Below, one piece after another: positions 27,238 through 43,162 of a DNA stretch of 64,000 nt. The DNA is taken from assembly GCF_037975245.1 (NCBI RefSeq), contig NC_092583.1, positions 12,047,264 to 12,111,263 of the forward strand. Reading direction: 5' to 3'. The notes beneath the pieces were generated by a model that worked only from the letters and a program-made list of their open reading frames with translations, made no database searches and was not told where the DNA came from. Every line of letters starts with the position of its first letter. Position 1 is the first letter of the stretch. Source of the stretch: Apostichopus japonicus. Its lineage: Eukaryota > Echinodermata > Holothuroidea > Aspidochirotida > Stichopodidae. Both the position numbers and the translations under genes were made by a program.

Positions 27238-28310
27238 ATAGTATTTTCCAATAGTATCATCACAGCAAATTATAAATGTGATATACGTGATTGTGTTTGT
27301 GACCCGAATACACAACACACGCATGCGCATGCAAGGAGAAAGATGCACCGTCTATTATACACGACTGAGCTTAAAGTCTCCATACCAAAATAAGTTGTGA
27401 CGTCGTGTTTATATCTTCACGTCCGTTTATTGGTAGTCAGATATCTCAAACCGGTTTCAAGGATTCCAAAAAACAAAACAATCTGAAATGAAAATTCTTA
27501 TCATTTCCAGATGTTGACATTTATGAAGAGATTAAAAGAAACATATTGTTGCAGCTTTTGATATGATGATGGACCTTTGTATAGCTGCTGGTTTATTTAT
27601 AAGTCTATACAAGAATGAAATGTCATTGCATGGGCGCCGCCACAAGTTATAGAATGTAGGTATTCGGTTAAGTGGTTATTAAAAGACTTATTTTATTTCT
27701 ATTAAAAAAAAAAAAATCTGCCACAACAATAACAACAAGATGCAACTCTCATTTCAAAATTGCTTACATTCTTTAATAAGATATTTATAACTTTTCTAAG
27801 TTTATTAACCAGTTTGATATTAACGGAAGGTTTGATGAACAGTTGTTGTCAACACTTGTACCGATGTTGTCCGTTATAAACACATCAACTGGTCGCGGTA
27901 AAACACGAAAAAGATTTCTCTACTGGTGGTGTCGAACGGGGAAACGGGGAATAAAGTTGATACCTCCGTTCCTGTAAGTAGTTTCATACATAAAACAACA
28001 CACGACACAATTGGATTCCAGAACCTTTATACTCATTCATTTTCAATATCTTGACCATATCGTCATTTTATTTGGACTCAAAATTTTAGACAAGTCCAAA
28101 ACTTGCAGAGAGCTCATGAAATCCTTTCAAAGAAACAGATTCCCGCCGCGCATTATTTATATTACGATTACTATTTTTTTTTTTCGCCTCTCGTATGAAT
28201 CTCACGTCATGCAATCATGAGTAGTGAGGCTTGTAAAGCATTAGCGTAAAAGCTGAAAATACATACACAGTAATGTATTACACACAGACATACGCATACA
28301 CACACATAGG
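27238..28310. other. intergenic, no gene seen
   Basis: AT-rich unique-looking sequence. No gene recognised. Confidence 0.5.
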
Positions 28311-28403
28311 GTCTCCGCATATAGAGTGGGAGGCCTGGGTTCGAATCCCGGTGGGGGCTGGAAGTTTTTTTCACTGTTCTGGAGTTCCGACTCACTACGA
28401 TTC

Positions 28404-28406
<3 letters not shown>
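28311..28406 (+). mobile_element. SINE family B, copy 1 (5' truncated)
   Basis: GGTCTCCGCATATAGAGTGG and a perfect B box (GGTTCGAATCC) are followed by CGGTGG(G/A)GGCTG, AAGTTTTTTTCACTGTTCT and a tail that runs into a TA tract. It is shared with copies at 43.0 kb and 45.4 kb. The A-box half of the tRNA-like head is missing. Confidence 0.8.

Positions 28407-28444
<38 letters not shown>
28407..28444. repeat. (TA)n tract at the SINE B tail
   Basis: About 38 bases of TA directly following the SINE body. Confidence 0.9.
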
Positions 28445-28449
<5 letters not shown>

Positions 28450-28784
28450 CATATCAGTAAGCATGACGTCACTGATAGCGCGTAATAGCCTGAGTACTGA
28501 TAACGTAAAGACTCGTTTAAACGGACCAGCGATTAACAAATCACGGTGACAGGTTGGATCACGTGACACTTTTATAACCGATCAATGTGACACATCAACG
28601 AAAGCAACGGATGTCGTTAACGATTGATGGTTTTCGTGGTATTCTTAAAAGCTCGCAAGAAAAGTTTACTCCCTAATCCTGTCGAGGTGCTTCTCAGTAT
28701 AAGCTGGTGATACTGTTAAATCAAGCCGACCTAGTTACTTTTGTACCGAATCTCATGTAGTACATTGTAGTACATTATATATAC

Positions 28785-28785
<1 letters not shown>
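28445..28785. other. intergenic, no gene seen
   Basis: A perfect TGACGTCA palindrome lies at 28464-28471. No gene recognised. Confidence 0.55.

Positions 28786-28850
<65 letters not shown>
28786..28850. repeat. (TA)n microsatellite
   Basis: About 65 bases of TA. Confidence 0.95.
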
Positions 28851-28856
<6 letters not shown>

Positions 28857-30884
28857 TACGAGAAAGGCACTAATTGAAATTGGATAGTTATTTTATTTAT
28901 GTTACTGTAAAACGTTATTTTTTCGTTGTTTTTGTTAATTCGTCGTCGTTCGACGGTGAAAGTGACTGGACTAGCTAGTTTTAAGAACCCCCCCCCCCCT
29001 GCAGTAGCGTCAGCTTCGTACAACAATGCTTAAAATCATTGAAAGACATACAAGTTCCACGGTGTCTGAATAATATGTTTCAAAATACATTATAAATTGG
29101 CAAAATGGATTTTGAATTCATCCTTTCATCTGTTCACTGTACAAGTTCTATCCAATCACTCTACCTCCCACCACCCCTACCTATTTTTGTTTTGTTCATA
29201 TGAAATTTTTCCTGGAAGTTACTAAATTATTAATATGTCGATATGAGCAGATTCCTCACATTACAAGGACACGACAGGAGAACACACAAACAATAAGAGA
29301 CGAGCAACCGTTAACCCTTAAGAAAGTTGGGGAAAATAAGGAGTAGGAAGGCCTAATTATTACCAAATGTATAATTAGCTTGCTTGTACGACCGAGTATT
29401 TTCCTTGCCCGACCAAACATAAAAAATCAACAATTCTTTTTTTTATTTTTATGATAAAACAGAAGTTAAAAAAAAAAGAACTTTCAATTGATGTGACCAT
29501 TTTCACTTTGAGCCTATAATATTTTATGATCCGATTTGCCTCTTGAGAAAAATTATCAACCCAATACCTCTCTGTATGCTTCATTCCCTCTCAGTCATCT
29601 CAAGGATGGGGTTTGTAATACTGGACGGTAGTCACTAACATATAGAGATAACAGACTTTTGCCGATGTCGATGGCCTTGCGGTCCAGAAAATAACTAGTT
29701 AATCCCTAATCCTTTAATGGGCAATTGTGACGTTCATTGAAACATTGTAAAATGTGTATGCAAGCTACTTACGTATTCAATAGGTTGGATGTGACAAATT
29801 CTTGATCGATTTTTGCGTCGACGGTATATGCGCTTCAACAGCTCTTTATTTCTAAGGTTAACGCCACTGCCTGCATTTAGCGCCATCTTCCTTTTTTCCC
29901 CAATTTCTTTTCCCCTGTAGATGATAAAACTGAATCGTTATTTTCCATATTGTGTCTGCTAACAGTTAGCAGGGGGTGGAGCCAGTTTATTTAAAATGGA
30001 GGGGAAGGGAGGGGGGGGGGGGTGTGTCTGAGGTCAACTCTGAGAAAGGTATTAAAACTCTTTAGACGTAAAAGTGATACAATTTGAGTTATATTTAAGC
30101 TATAACCATAGGTATATAATTAAGTTTACTGCCAAAATATGTTGTATTTTTATTATTATTTCATATTTTGTGTTGGATTGAAAAAAAGGAGGTTACAGGG
30201 AGGGAGAGGTGTACATACGACACCCCCGGATCCAGGCCTGAGAAGAGGAGGGGTGGGCGGGGGGGGGGGGTAAATGGGGTGTGATTAGCCAATGGTTAGA
30301 CACATGTTCCTTGGTTTTATGACAGTATTTCCATTTAAAACGTTTACTAAATATGAAAGTGTGCTATCTATACTGTAGTTTGGTAACTTTTGTTCATATC
30401 AATTGAACTCTTTATTCCTATAGTTTTTATCGCGATTAAAAAAAAAAAGTTAGTGGTACTGAATTTTACACAGAGGCATCAGTCGGATAACTACCTGTAA
30501 TACATTTATAACTAAAGACAAACAAAAACGGAAGGCAAGAGAAAAGTGACCCCCAAAGTGAAAAGAGGGAACAAAGAAATAACACTCCTTAAAATGATGA
30601 TCCAATGAGATCATGACGTCACAAACACGTCACAAAATAGGCCTAGAACGTGGCCTGCAGTGAAATTGAGAACCCCCTTACCCGGTTTCGTAACCGAAGA
30701 GGTGCTTCTAAGAGCAAAAACCGCCAATGCGATGAAACATTTTACCTGTATTATCAATTAAGCCCCAAGCCTTTCTATCTTAATTCACTTAAATGATATA
30801 CATGGACGTCCAGGGAGAGTTCGATGGTCTAGAAATCTCCACTCATGAGATTTTGTGAACAATTTGAACTAGTGTACACACAGA

Positions 30885-30887
<3 letters not shown>
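28851..30887. other. intergenic, no gene seen
   Basis: It contains a C run near 28987-28997, G runs near 30009-30022 and 30259-30270, and a perfect TGACGTCA at 30614-30621. The 29963-30245 segment is G-rich at one edge and C-rich at the other (CCCCCGGATCCAGGCC) and could be a decayed element, but I found no target duplication. Confidence 0.5.
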
Positions 30888-30946
<59 letters not shown>

Positions 30947-31010
30947 CCCACACACGTGACACCTGCATATATATACACACACAGACATATATATATATAT
31001 ATATATATAG
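30888..31010. repeat. (TA)n / (CA)n compound microsatellite
   Basis: TA at 30888-30939, an ACACAC-rich bridge, then TA at 30986-31009. Confidence 0.9.
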
Positions 31011-32549
31011 ATGCATACAGTATTGTAAAGTCTACTTATAAATTTGTTCCCTAATTAATGACGAAAATAGAGCAGCAAATGGATTGTGATACACATTAAG
31101 TAGTCATTAATTAGCATTGGCCCTATGAATTATATTACTAATGACCTTGATTCGTCTGTTACGAATAAATGAAGTAATCATATCCTCACGTAAGTGACAA
31201 TTCTTATGCTTAATTTCCTCTTATTAACCGCTTCTCTCTCCTTCTTATATGAAAGAGAGAAGTCCCTGAGACACGCACACAGAATAAATACATCTAAACC
31301 CAATAATGTTTGCGTTTAAACTCTTAAAATAAAACACTGCATTCAATGTCTTATCCCCTTCCCCGGGGTGGGGAAGGATGTCATCTTTGTATTCCCTCTT
31401 TTATTTGGTTACTTAATGGAAGTCCAGGCTAGAAGAGTATTTTCAGGATACTTTTAGGACGTGAACTTCATGGTTATGGGCATGCATCTTTGTTGCCATT
31501 ACTAAAGATTATTATCGCTAATAAGCTTCGGATATTTTGTTTGCAAAAAAAAAAAAAAAAATAGATAAAGAGACATTAAAATAAAGGAAACGTACTAAAA
31601 GGAAGTACATGGTTACCCTCAATTTTTCAATTTCAATTTTTTGGGGGGCCTTTTCTTAATGACGGTTCGCTATGCTTTGTGATCATTGCGACATCAAGTA
31701 AACCGAAAACCGCCGAATGTCACGTTTGAATTGAAAGGGTTCTGAGTGGATGCTAATGCTCCCTCCACCTAGGGTTCAGTACACCCCATTCTTTCCTCTG
31801 TCTCGGTCATTTATTTTCCCTGAAATTCTCCAAACTTGTCAAAACCGCAAGACAAGAAAAACCAGACAATAAAAACAATGATGAACTATAATCGATTTTG
31901 TTTAATCAATCGTTGTTTTGTTATTTCAAATGTGAAGCTTATAGGCTCGGTTGCTGACATTTCTGTTACTATTATTTTATTTTATATATATATATACCTT
32001 CAGGAAGCCAAAGGAAAACTCGCTTGACCGCATTTGTATTGTTAGTAGTAGATCTTCGACCTTTAATTAAGAATACTCTTGTTGTTATGCAATGAAACGG
32101 ATCATTATTGTTACTGGTCTGAAATGACTCTTACGACGTTTATTTGGGGTTAAAAGGTCACCAATGGGTGGCATCCAACTCAATTTTACCATCCCCAAAT
32201 ATTATTCAATTTTCTGGCTGTCCCGTTTTATTTATTGATTGTTTTTTAGGGAGTGGGGATAGAGGAGGGGGAAATTCTTATTATCGAAATGATTCCGACA
32301 TATTGACAAAAAGTTTAAAATGAGGATTAAATTGTCCCAATTTAGTAGAAAAAGGTTCTAAATATGACAAAGAAGAAAAAAAGAACAGAAATCTTCCGAG
32401 TTAATGTAATGAAGCAAGCAGACAACGAAACTTTAAGATAGTTTGAAGATTTGAAGAATCATACATTAAAATTTTGCAACAAAAAATAAATAAATAAAAT
32501 ACACTACGCTAGTATTGACAGTAAGAACAATTACAACCTTTATCTAATA
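31011..32549. other. intergenic, no gene seen
   Basis: A small G/C hairpin (CCTTCCCC..GGGGAAGG) near 31359-31378 and an A17 run near 31545. No gene recognised. Confidence 0.5.
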
Positions 32550-32557
32550 GACACATG

Positions 32558-32923
32558 CAGTGGCGGAGCGTCCATACAGTCAGGGGGCGGATGCCCCGCC
32601 CCCCTGACGGACTCAAATGGACTGCTGGCGCCCTTTTCAGCTCTTTACCACTTTTTACTTTTTTATTGCGCTGTCATCAACCTATTGACATTTTTCACAT
32701 TTTGTTGGTGTAAGTTGGCGATGACACCTATTTATTCTTCGTTTATCTGCAAATTAGCCAGGCCCGGAAAGGGTCATTTCCGGCGATCTAGTGAGTATCT
32801 TTACTCAAAAAAATTCTGTACGCTACGCGCCAACCTGTGGTGGCGCTCCGCTTAGATAGTGTCGAAAGCGCTCCTACAGACCATTCTCGCCCCTCCTGAC
32901 CAATACCCCTAGCTCCGCCACTG
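32558..32923. mobile_element. hAT-like miniature inverted-repeat element
   Basis: Perfect 12-base terminal inverted repeats: CAGTGGCGGAGC at 32558 and GCTCCGCCACTG ending at 32923. The flanking octamers GACACATG (32550-32557) and GACACAGG (32924-32931) match at 7 of 8. Both the ends and the 8-base duplication fit the hAT superfamily. The interior holds a GGGGGCGG...CCGCCCCC hairpin near 32582-32607 and no transposase, so this is a non-autonomous copy. Confidence 0.82.
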
Positions 32924-32931
32924 GACACAGG

Positions 32932-33705
<774 letters not shown>

Positions 33706-34324
33706 TTACTCTGAGAATATGCGAATTAAAATGTTTGTGAAAATCGACGGGAATGGTTGGAAGCCATTTTATTTTTTTTAAACTTTATTTGGAAGAATGA
33801 TTCGTTAATCTAAACTTGTTTTCAATGAGTCGCGTTTTTATCCTAAGACAAATAATAAACTGACAAAGTCGTGACGCTAATCTCATTTGAAAAGAAACAA
33901 GGTAATTATCTCCATGGCAACAACCGTAAACTGATTTCATGTCCAGGTGTGGAACTTTCTCGTGACGTCACAAGATAACTATCAATGACCTAGTTTTGAG
34001 GGTTGATGTGTTTTCGTCCAGCTGTCGGAAACGTTAGATTCTATGTCGTTAAAGGAGAAGCTGGTATAAGCTTCTCTAAGTTATGGTACAACGGATGGTT
34101 GGGTATCAACTTAATTGTATTATCCACTCTTAAATCAGATGTTTATAGGTTACGATCCAACATATCTCACAAACTAGGACAGGTGACTGCAGGTAAATTC
34201 AACTAGTTACAGAATTAAAATACTTGTTTTTTGGTACAAAAAATAAATGTATGTTGAGCTATCGTAAACAAGTACATAATAGCGCGAGATGATTCGTCTT
34301 CAGCGTACGTTCTCATTTTGAAAC
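33706..34324. other. intergenic, no gene seen
   Basis: A perfect TGACGTCA lies at 33963-33970. An open frame of 67 codons at 34003-34206 is not recognised. Confidence 0.5.
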
Positions 34325-34640
34325 GTCCGTTCATCCGTCCGTCCGTCCGTCCGTCCGTCCGTCCGTCCGTCCGTCCGTCCGTCCGTCCGTCCGTCCGTCC
34401 GTCCGTCCGTCCGTCCGTCCGTCCGTCCGTCCGTCCGTCCGTCCGTCCGTCCGTCCGTCCGTCCGTCCGTCCGTCCGTCCGTCCGTCCGTCCGTCCGTCC
34501 GTCCGTCCGTCCGTCCGTCCGTCCGTCCGTCCGTCCGTCCGTCCGTCCGTCCGTCCGTCCGTCCGTCCGTCCGTCCGTCCATCCGCCCGTTCATTCCGCC
34601 CGTCCATCCGTCCATCCGTTCGTCCGTCCATCCGTCAGTC
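34325..34640. repeat. (CCGT)n microsatellite
   Basis: Roughly 60 perfect CCGT units (34334-34578) with degenerate CCAT/CCGC edges to about 34640. The Arg-Pro-Ser-Val and Asp-Gly-Arg-Thr frames on either strand are repeat translations. Confidence 0.97.
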
Positions 34641-35395
<755 letters not shown>

Positions 35396-37513
35396 TACCA
35401 TAACTACCATGAAATTTATTCAATGTCAGTTTTCACGCTAAAACATAAAACACGAAGAAATGTATTTCTGCGGGCTTTCAAAATTACGCTATTGGCACCA
35501 TTGGCCAAAAATTGAAGTATTTTCTTTAGCCAGTACCGGCAAAAAAAGAGGTGACTTCATTCGTGACAAGGAATAAGTTCATCTTACTGCTCAGAAACTC
35601 GTAGTTTTATTGATAGTTCGTGTTAAGCTTGAGAGGAATGGTGGATAACGACAATTGCTCAATTTCGTTTGCTGTCGGAGTTTGATCAACAATTTCCCCG
35701 AAGCAAATCATTATCTCGAAAAGAAGTTGGAGTTCCTTAGGGACAAGCTGATATCTCCGGGTTTGATTCAAGTAAATATGTATGACAATGATCTTCTTGG
35801 AAAGGAAAAGATTTAGAATGGATAAAAAATCCCTACTAGGAAGTGTTTTTAGTATTATTTTTCGAAAGGAAACACCATTTACATGTTTATTTCCCATATC
35901 ATCCACCCTCAACCCACCTCCCCCAATGCAATATAAAGACACACAAAAGATATAGTCACCTATCCCCATAAATCGACATCCTCTTCCAAAACCAATATAG
36001 GAGTATTCGTCTTCACAAATATATTATTATTATTGTTATTATTATTATTATAATTATTATTATTATTATAACACTTATTAAATGTGCCCTCACCGCCTAC
36101 CTTTCCCATCTACCTCCGTCTTATTTTAGTTTATGACGTGTAGGATAAGCAACCGTAATGAAGGCCGTGCACCCTTCGTAACTTTTCAGCAATTTTAAAA
36201 CTACTGAAAATGAGGCGTTTGCATATTATTACCTTTTAGTGCCCACTTTTTTTTAAAATTAAATTTCTAACATTTCATAGATTGAAAATTGTAAGCATAC
36301 AAAGAATCCTCATTCCATAATAGTTGCAGTGATGATGAATGCTCGGCTCACACGACTGACGTCATACAAAATGGCCACTTATCACATTTCATTGAACGCT
36401 TTCAGCCATTTTTTTGTTCGAGATTGTTGATTGTGATTTGAACATCAAAAGGAAGTTGTCTTATAGTTCATTTGGGAATTTTATTTTTGAATGATCATGA
36501 AAATGATGACGTTTGTTAAAAACAATTAAAAACTTAAAATATGTAGACCTTTTTACCAAGTGTATACTACGCTTTGTATAGAGCATCCCAGTTAGTAAAT
36601 ATGGAAGTTAGAATTGTCCATAACATGATCTACATCGTGTACAGTGATACAGACTTGCATGTATGTATACATGTATAAAGTATATTGCCTATACGTACAA
36701 ACCTATATCAAATAACTGATTGAAAACCTGACCACATTGATTCAGTTTATATATGATAAGTATATGGTCAAATACAGTTTAATTAAAAAAAAATTATATG
36801 TCTAGCAACATTGTACGCAGATTTGACTCAAAACATGCATGAATCTAGTGGCTAAAATGTTTGATCATGATGGAACCCGTGCCCGGTACGGGTAGATTTG
36901 TATACATTTAAATGTTGTCTTTTGACATTACCAACCTATTAAACGACTGGTTCTACGATGGATTTTTCCCTTCTTGTGTTATACATATATATGTATCTTA
37001 TTACGATATCTCTCGTTAATGATTACACAATATTAACTTCCGGTTGTTTCCGCCAAAAAGTTCCTCAGTCGATCGGTTAATTTGCTTTTCGTTAAGACAT
37101 TCATCTTCTCGGGGTCATTTGTAAAAGAAAATTCCTTTCACACCAAAGCAACACAACCGTGCTTACCTCGAAAGAGATCACCAAGAAATTAGAACTTTGT
37201 TAAAACAAACCAATTTTTCATACACGATTAACAGTATCAGAAAGGTAGCGATGCGTTTATAATTTGTGTTTATGTGAGTGTTTTGTTTTGGAAAATGACT
37301 TTCCATGGCGAACAGTTCTTTGTTGAGGCCAGTGATGTGATGTGGCTTAATGCGAAAGATCCAATCGATTTTTTTAACGGTCTGTTAAGGATTGGAAGTT
37401 AAAAGCATACTAAAATACAGTTTAGGTTTTTGAGAGAATGTATATGAAGATTGAAATGTTTGCAAATTGGGGGAGGTGGGAGGGGGGGGGGGGCTGCAAA
37501 ATGATCACGAATA
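35396..37513. other. intergenic, no gene seen
   Basis: A (TTA)n patch lies near 36025-36068, a perfect TGACGTCA at 36357-36364 and a G run near 37482-37493. A minus-strand frame of 120 codons at 35607-35969 was examined; it has no recognisable domain. Confidence 0.5.
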
Positions 37514-37560
37514 GATATATATATATATATATATATATAAAAAGATAGATATATATATAC

Positions 37561-37611
<51 letters not shown>
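37514..37611. repeat. interrupted (TA)n microsatellite
   Basis: TA tracts broken by AAAAAGATAG and ATACAT words. Confidence 0.95.
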
Positions 37612-37612
<1 letters not shown>

Positions 37613-37734
37613 GAAAAGTAGCAAAAATCACCCTCAAGCGGGCCCCTGGACCCCCGGCCGTGAGATGCGAGAGCTTCGCTCGCTACGCTTCGCAAATTTA
37701 TTTAACCAGCACTCACAATCTCCTAGCTATAACC

Positions 37735-37737
<3 letters not shown>
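37612..37737. other. GC-rich repeat fragment between TA tracts
   Basis: Contains CAAGCGGGCCCCTGGACCCC and GCTTCGCTCGCTACGCTTCG. It is much GC-richer than its surroundings and resembles an end fragment of a dispersed element; no boundary or target duplication is visible. Confidence 0.4.
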
Positions 37738-37771
<34 letters not shown>

Positions 37772-37788
37772 TATATAAAAATATATAA

Positions 37789-37834
<46 letters not shown>

Positions 37835-37850
37835 ATATATATTTATATTG
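37738..37850. repeat. interrupted (TA)n microsatellite
   Basis: Three TA blocks separated by GATATATAAAA and ATTTATATA words. Confidence 0.95.
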
Positions 37851-39889
<2,039 letters not shown>

Positions 39890-40350
39890 AGAATGGTAAA
39901 TAAAGAAGCATGTTAATACATGAATGAGGAATGTTAACAAAAGATAGGGATGTTAACATTCGAGACGAATGTTAAAGTGGGGAAGGCAGTGTTAACATTA
40001 TAGAGGGATGTTACCATATAGAGGACTATTGACATTGGAGAGGAATGTTAAATGAGTGAACAATGTTAACACTAGAGAGCAATGTTAACACTAGAGAGCA
40101 ATGTTAACATTGTTCACTCATTTTAAAGATATAAGAGAGCAATGTCAACGTTAGATAGCAATGTAAAAATTTAACAAGCAATGTTGTAACATTAAAAAGC
40201 AATGTTTTAACAGTAATGCAATATTCAATTGTCGGAGAGCAATGTTAACATTAGGTAAAGCGATGTTAACATGAGAGAGCAATGTTACAGAGGAACGTTG
40301 AATTGAGAGAAAAATGTTAACCTACGATGGCAATGTTAACATTAGAGAAC
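39890..40350. repeat. degenerate AATGTTAACATTAGAGAGC minisatellite
   Basis: About 20 imperfect units of (GAGAGC)AATGTTAACA(TTA/CTA), period near 19-25 bases. It includes a perfect 21-base inverted repeat (40050-40070 against 40103-40123) ending in GTTAAC. No coding function. Confidence 0.8.
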
Positions 40351-41417
40351 ATTAATAGCAAAATGGGAAAGGAAAGTTTAATCAGAGAGAAAATAAGGGA
40401 GGTAGAGCACTTCTGACAGTGACATAATTTTTTTGTTTTTTTGTTGCCATTTTGAAAGTCTTGTGAACATTTCTTTGACTTTCCTAGCATCCATGTTCTC
40501 CCGGATAAAATACATTTTGGAAATTTGGAAAGAATTATCTTGCATGCAACTAAATAAAGCACTGACGTGCTTTATGATGGTCATAATGCGTAATAGGCAA
40601 CTAATTACCCTATCCAATAAGATGCAATCATTCCAAAAAGGGTAGGCCTACGTGGAAATTCGCAATGTACAACGTCAATATTGTTTTGGAGAGGCTTCAA
40701 TTAGCCATCACAAGTAATTATTACAAAAATCGTGCCCTAAAGCTCTCAACCGGCCTTCAAACCAAAAGTAATCAGAAAATTAGAAGTGTTTTTTTTTTTT
40801 TTTTTTTGGCTCGTGTTGTTCTGAAAAATAAAAATTCTCGTAAAGGATGACAAGGCTATATTTCGTCGATAGGTAAAAAAGGAAAGAATAAAAGATTGTC
40901 GGTTTTTCTGCATGAAAGTTTTAAAGTTGATATTACTTCATAATGACATATGAAATGACAGATGAGCGTGTTAACATGTATGCCATAGGCGAATTAACTG
41001 GACTGTTTAACACATACACACATATACACACATACGTATAAATACACACACAAATGGCACTTTTTCTATTATATCATTTGTCAAATGTTTTTGGAAGGTT
41101 TGAAACAAAACACACAATAAAAATTATTTAAAAAAAAAAACGGAGAAATAGATTTAGATGTTGTGTAAACAAATTTGTGCATATATTTACAAGGTTTCGT
41201 GTTGTATTGAACAAGTTTGAGTTTATTTCCAAACGTACAAGATTTCATTGTTTTCAACATGTTATATTGAAATATAATGAGTCGGTATCCAATCATTGTA
41301 TACCGCAATGTCACTATCTGCATGATGAGTGGCATGTTAATATTAGATTATGTTAGGCTCGTAACATAAGGCTTGTATGTATTGATATGAACATGTAAAG
41401 CCTAGTGTTATTCATGC

Positions 41418-41460
<43 letters not shown>

Positions 41461-43013
41461 CATATACATGTGTAGCCTAGAAAGTAACATTTAATACGAA
41501 GCACTAACGCATTCGATACATATATACCCGTTTCATCTAACCTAGGTTTGTCGATCATTTTGATCAAAATGTCATGTTACGTTATGGGTACGCGTAAAAT
41601 GCTATATATTTGTGAAATTTGCCAACAGCAATTTGCTAGAGATTCAAAGCACAATGGTTTATGAAAGATTGATCATATCTTTATAAGCGTCACATATTTG
41701 ATATGTACCCAGGGAAATTGTCTATAAATATGTTGGTATCTATACTAGTTGATTTTCTGTTATCAAATCCCAAAGTATTTTGATATCTTTCCGCTGAATC
41801 TTTTTTGAAATGTTATCGTGCTCAAATCTGTAAAAATCATGTTTTTGTTTTTAAGCAAGAGAACACATTTTGCAAACAACATGTTAACACCGACTTCAAC
41901 ATGTAAACCACAAAATGCATCCGCAAATACGACAGCTGTGAAAATTTCACAATGTCGTTCGCGCGTACAATGTCTTTTATATAAAAGACTAACTCACTGT
42001 GTTTTCTTTTGTTCTTTTTCTTTGTTTTGTGAATCAACAAATAGTCAACAACAAAACAATCAATGTTTGTATTGATGTAGTAAGATCATACGGTGACAAA
42101 TTATAGTTCATACATGACATCACCTTTTGGTTGAGTTTATTTACTCGAGCCTTAAATATTAATTGTTTTCGGAGTGAGGGAGAGATCTAAATCCTAAACC
42201 GGCAGGCATTATCAATCTACCTTATAAATGGCAATCTATTTACACTGCGTTTCAGTTGTGTTTATATTATTTAAGTTTAACATTTTAAAGTGGTACATGC
42301 ATATCGGTGATAAAAACAATATATATATATATATCTAAAAACAGTAGATAAGACGGAACCTTTCTGATTAAAAGATGTAAATCTAATTCGTCTGGTATGC
42401 AATTAATTCAATACGGTAATGAACATTCTCATTGGGCACTATCACTAGTGCATGCGCCCTCAAGACTAAGAGGTTCAATTCGGGGTCCGTGAAGATGTAA
42501 AGAGGGATATAACTTCGTGAGAACGAAAACAGGAGGCCAACTGTTCTTTTTGTCACACTGAAAAAAAAGGTATATTAATTAACAAAAGAGCACTATCCTA
42601 TTTTTAGGTTTTGCAATTAATCGAAGGGAGTTTTGCTCCCATTGTCTCCACACTGACTTTGATGAAATTGATGTCATCATGAGTCTTAGTTTCATTTCAC
42701 AAGCACCTGCTATCAAGTCTTAGTATTGATTAGGTTCTATATGCGTTTGACCATTACTCTTAGTGAATATATATATATATGTGTGTGTGTGTGAGTGTCT
42801 ATATTCGGGATAGCCTTTTCTCTGTCGATTTGAAAACTCGTAGAGTGCTTATCTTGACAATTTATATGCCAGTGCTCTTGTTGAGACACAGTCAAAAAAT
42901 ATATATATATATATATACCAAAAACAGAACTAGTATTGTTCGATACAGGTGACAAACGCCTACAGTGGAATTACGACCTTCCTTACCGGTTTCGAACCTC
43001 TGGACATACAATC
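40351..43013. other. intergenic with short simple repeats
   Basis: A T19 run near 40791-40809, TA tracts at 41421-41456 and 42897-42916, and a short TA/TG patch near 42768-42793. A perfect 16-base palindrome CATTTTGATCAAAATG lies at 41556-41571. No gene recognised. Confidence 0.5.
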
Positions 43014-43115
43014 AGCGTCCATAGCCTAGTGGTTAGGGTGTCCGCGTACACAGCGGGAGGCCCGTGGTTCGAATCCCGGTGGAGGCTGAAAGTTTTTTCA
43101 CTGTTCTTGATTTTC

Positions 43116-43117
<2 letters not shown>
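43014..43117 (+). mobile_element. SINE family B, copy 2 (intact tRNA-like head)
   Basis: The first 74 or so bases fold like a tRNA. AGCGTCCA at the 5' end pairs with TGGAGGCT near 43080-43087 with one mismatch. The A box TAGCCTAGTGG is at 43022-43032, an anticodon-like loop GTACACA is closed by TCCGC/GCGGG, and the B box GGTTCGAATCC is at 43066-43076. The tail AAAGTTTTTTCACTGTTCTTG, shared with the other copies, then leads into TTTATATATA. Both pol III boxes look intact, so transcription is possible. It is called a SINE because the tail is shared by dispersed copies at 28.3 and 45.4 kb. Confidence 0.85.

Positions 43118-43159
<42 letters not shown>
43118..43159. repeat. (TA)n tract at the SINE B tail
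   Basis: About 42 bases of TA starting where the SINE body ends. Confidence 0.95.

Positions 43160-43162
<3 letters not shown>

Noticed and set aside
29963-30245. Possible further transposon with G-rich and C-rich edges
   Set aside because: No convincing inverted ends or target duplication found.
34003-34206. 67-codon open frame followed by a GCAG/GTAAAT donor-like site
   Set aside because: No acceptor or family match that I can support.
35607-35969. 120-codon minus-strand open frame
   Set aside because: No family recognised, no supporting signals, and its length is attainable by chance in 64 kb.
43014-43087. A functional tRNA gene
   Set aside because: It folds tRNA-like with both pol III boxes, but it continues into a tail shared with dispersed copies at 28.3 and 45.4 kb. 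Best called a SINE.
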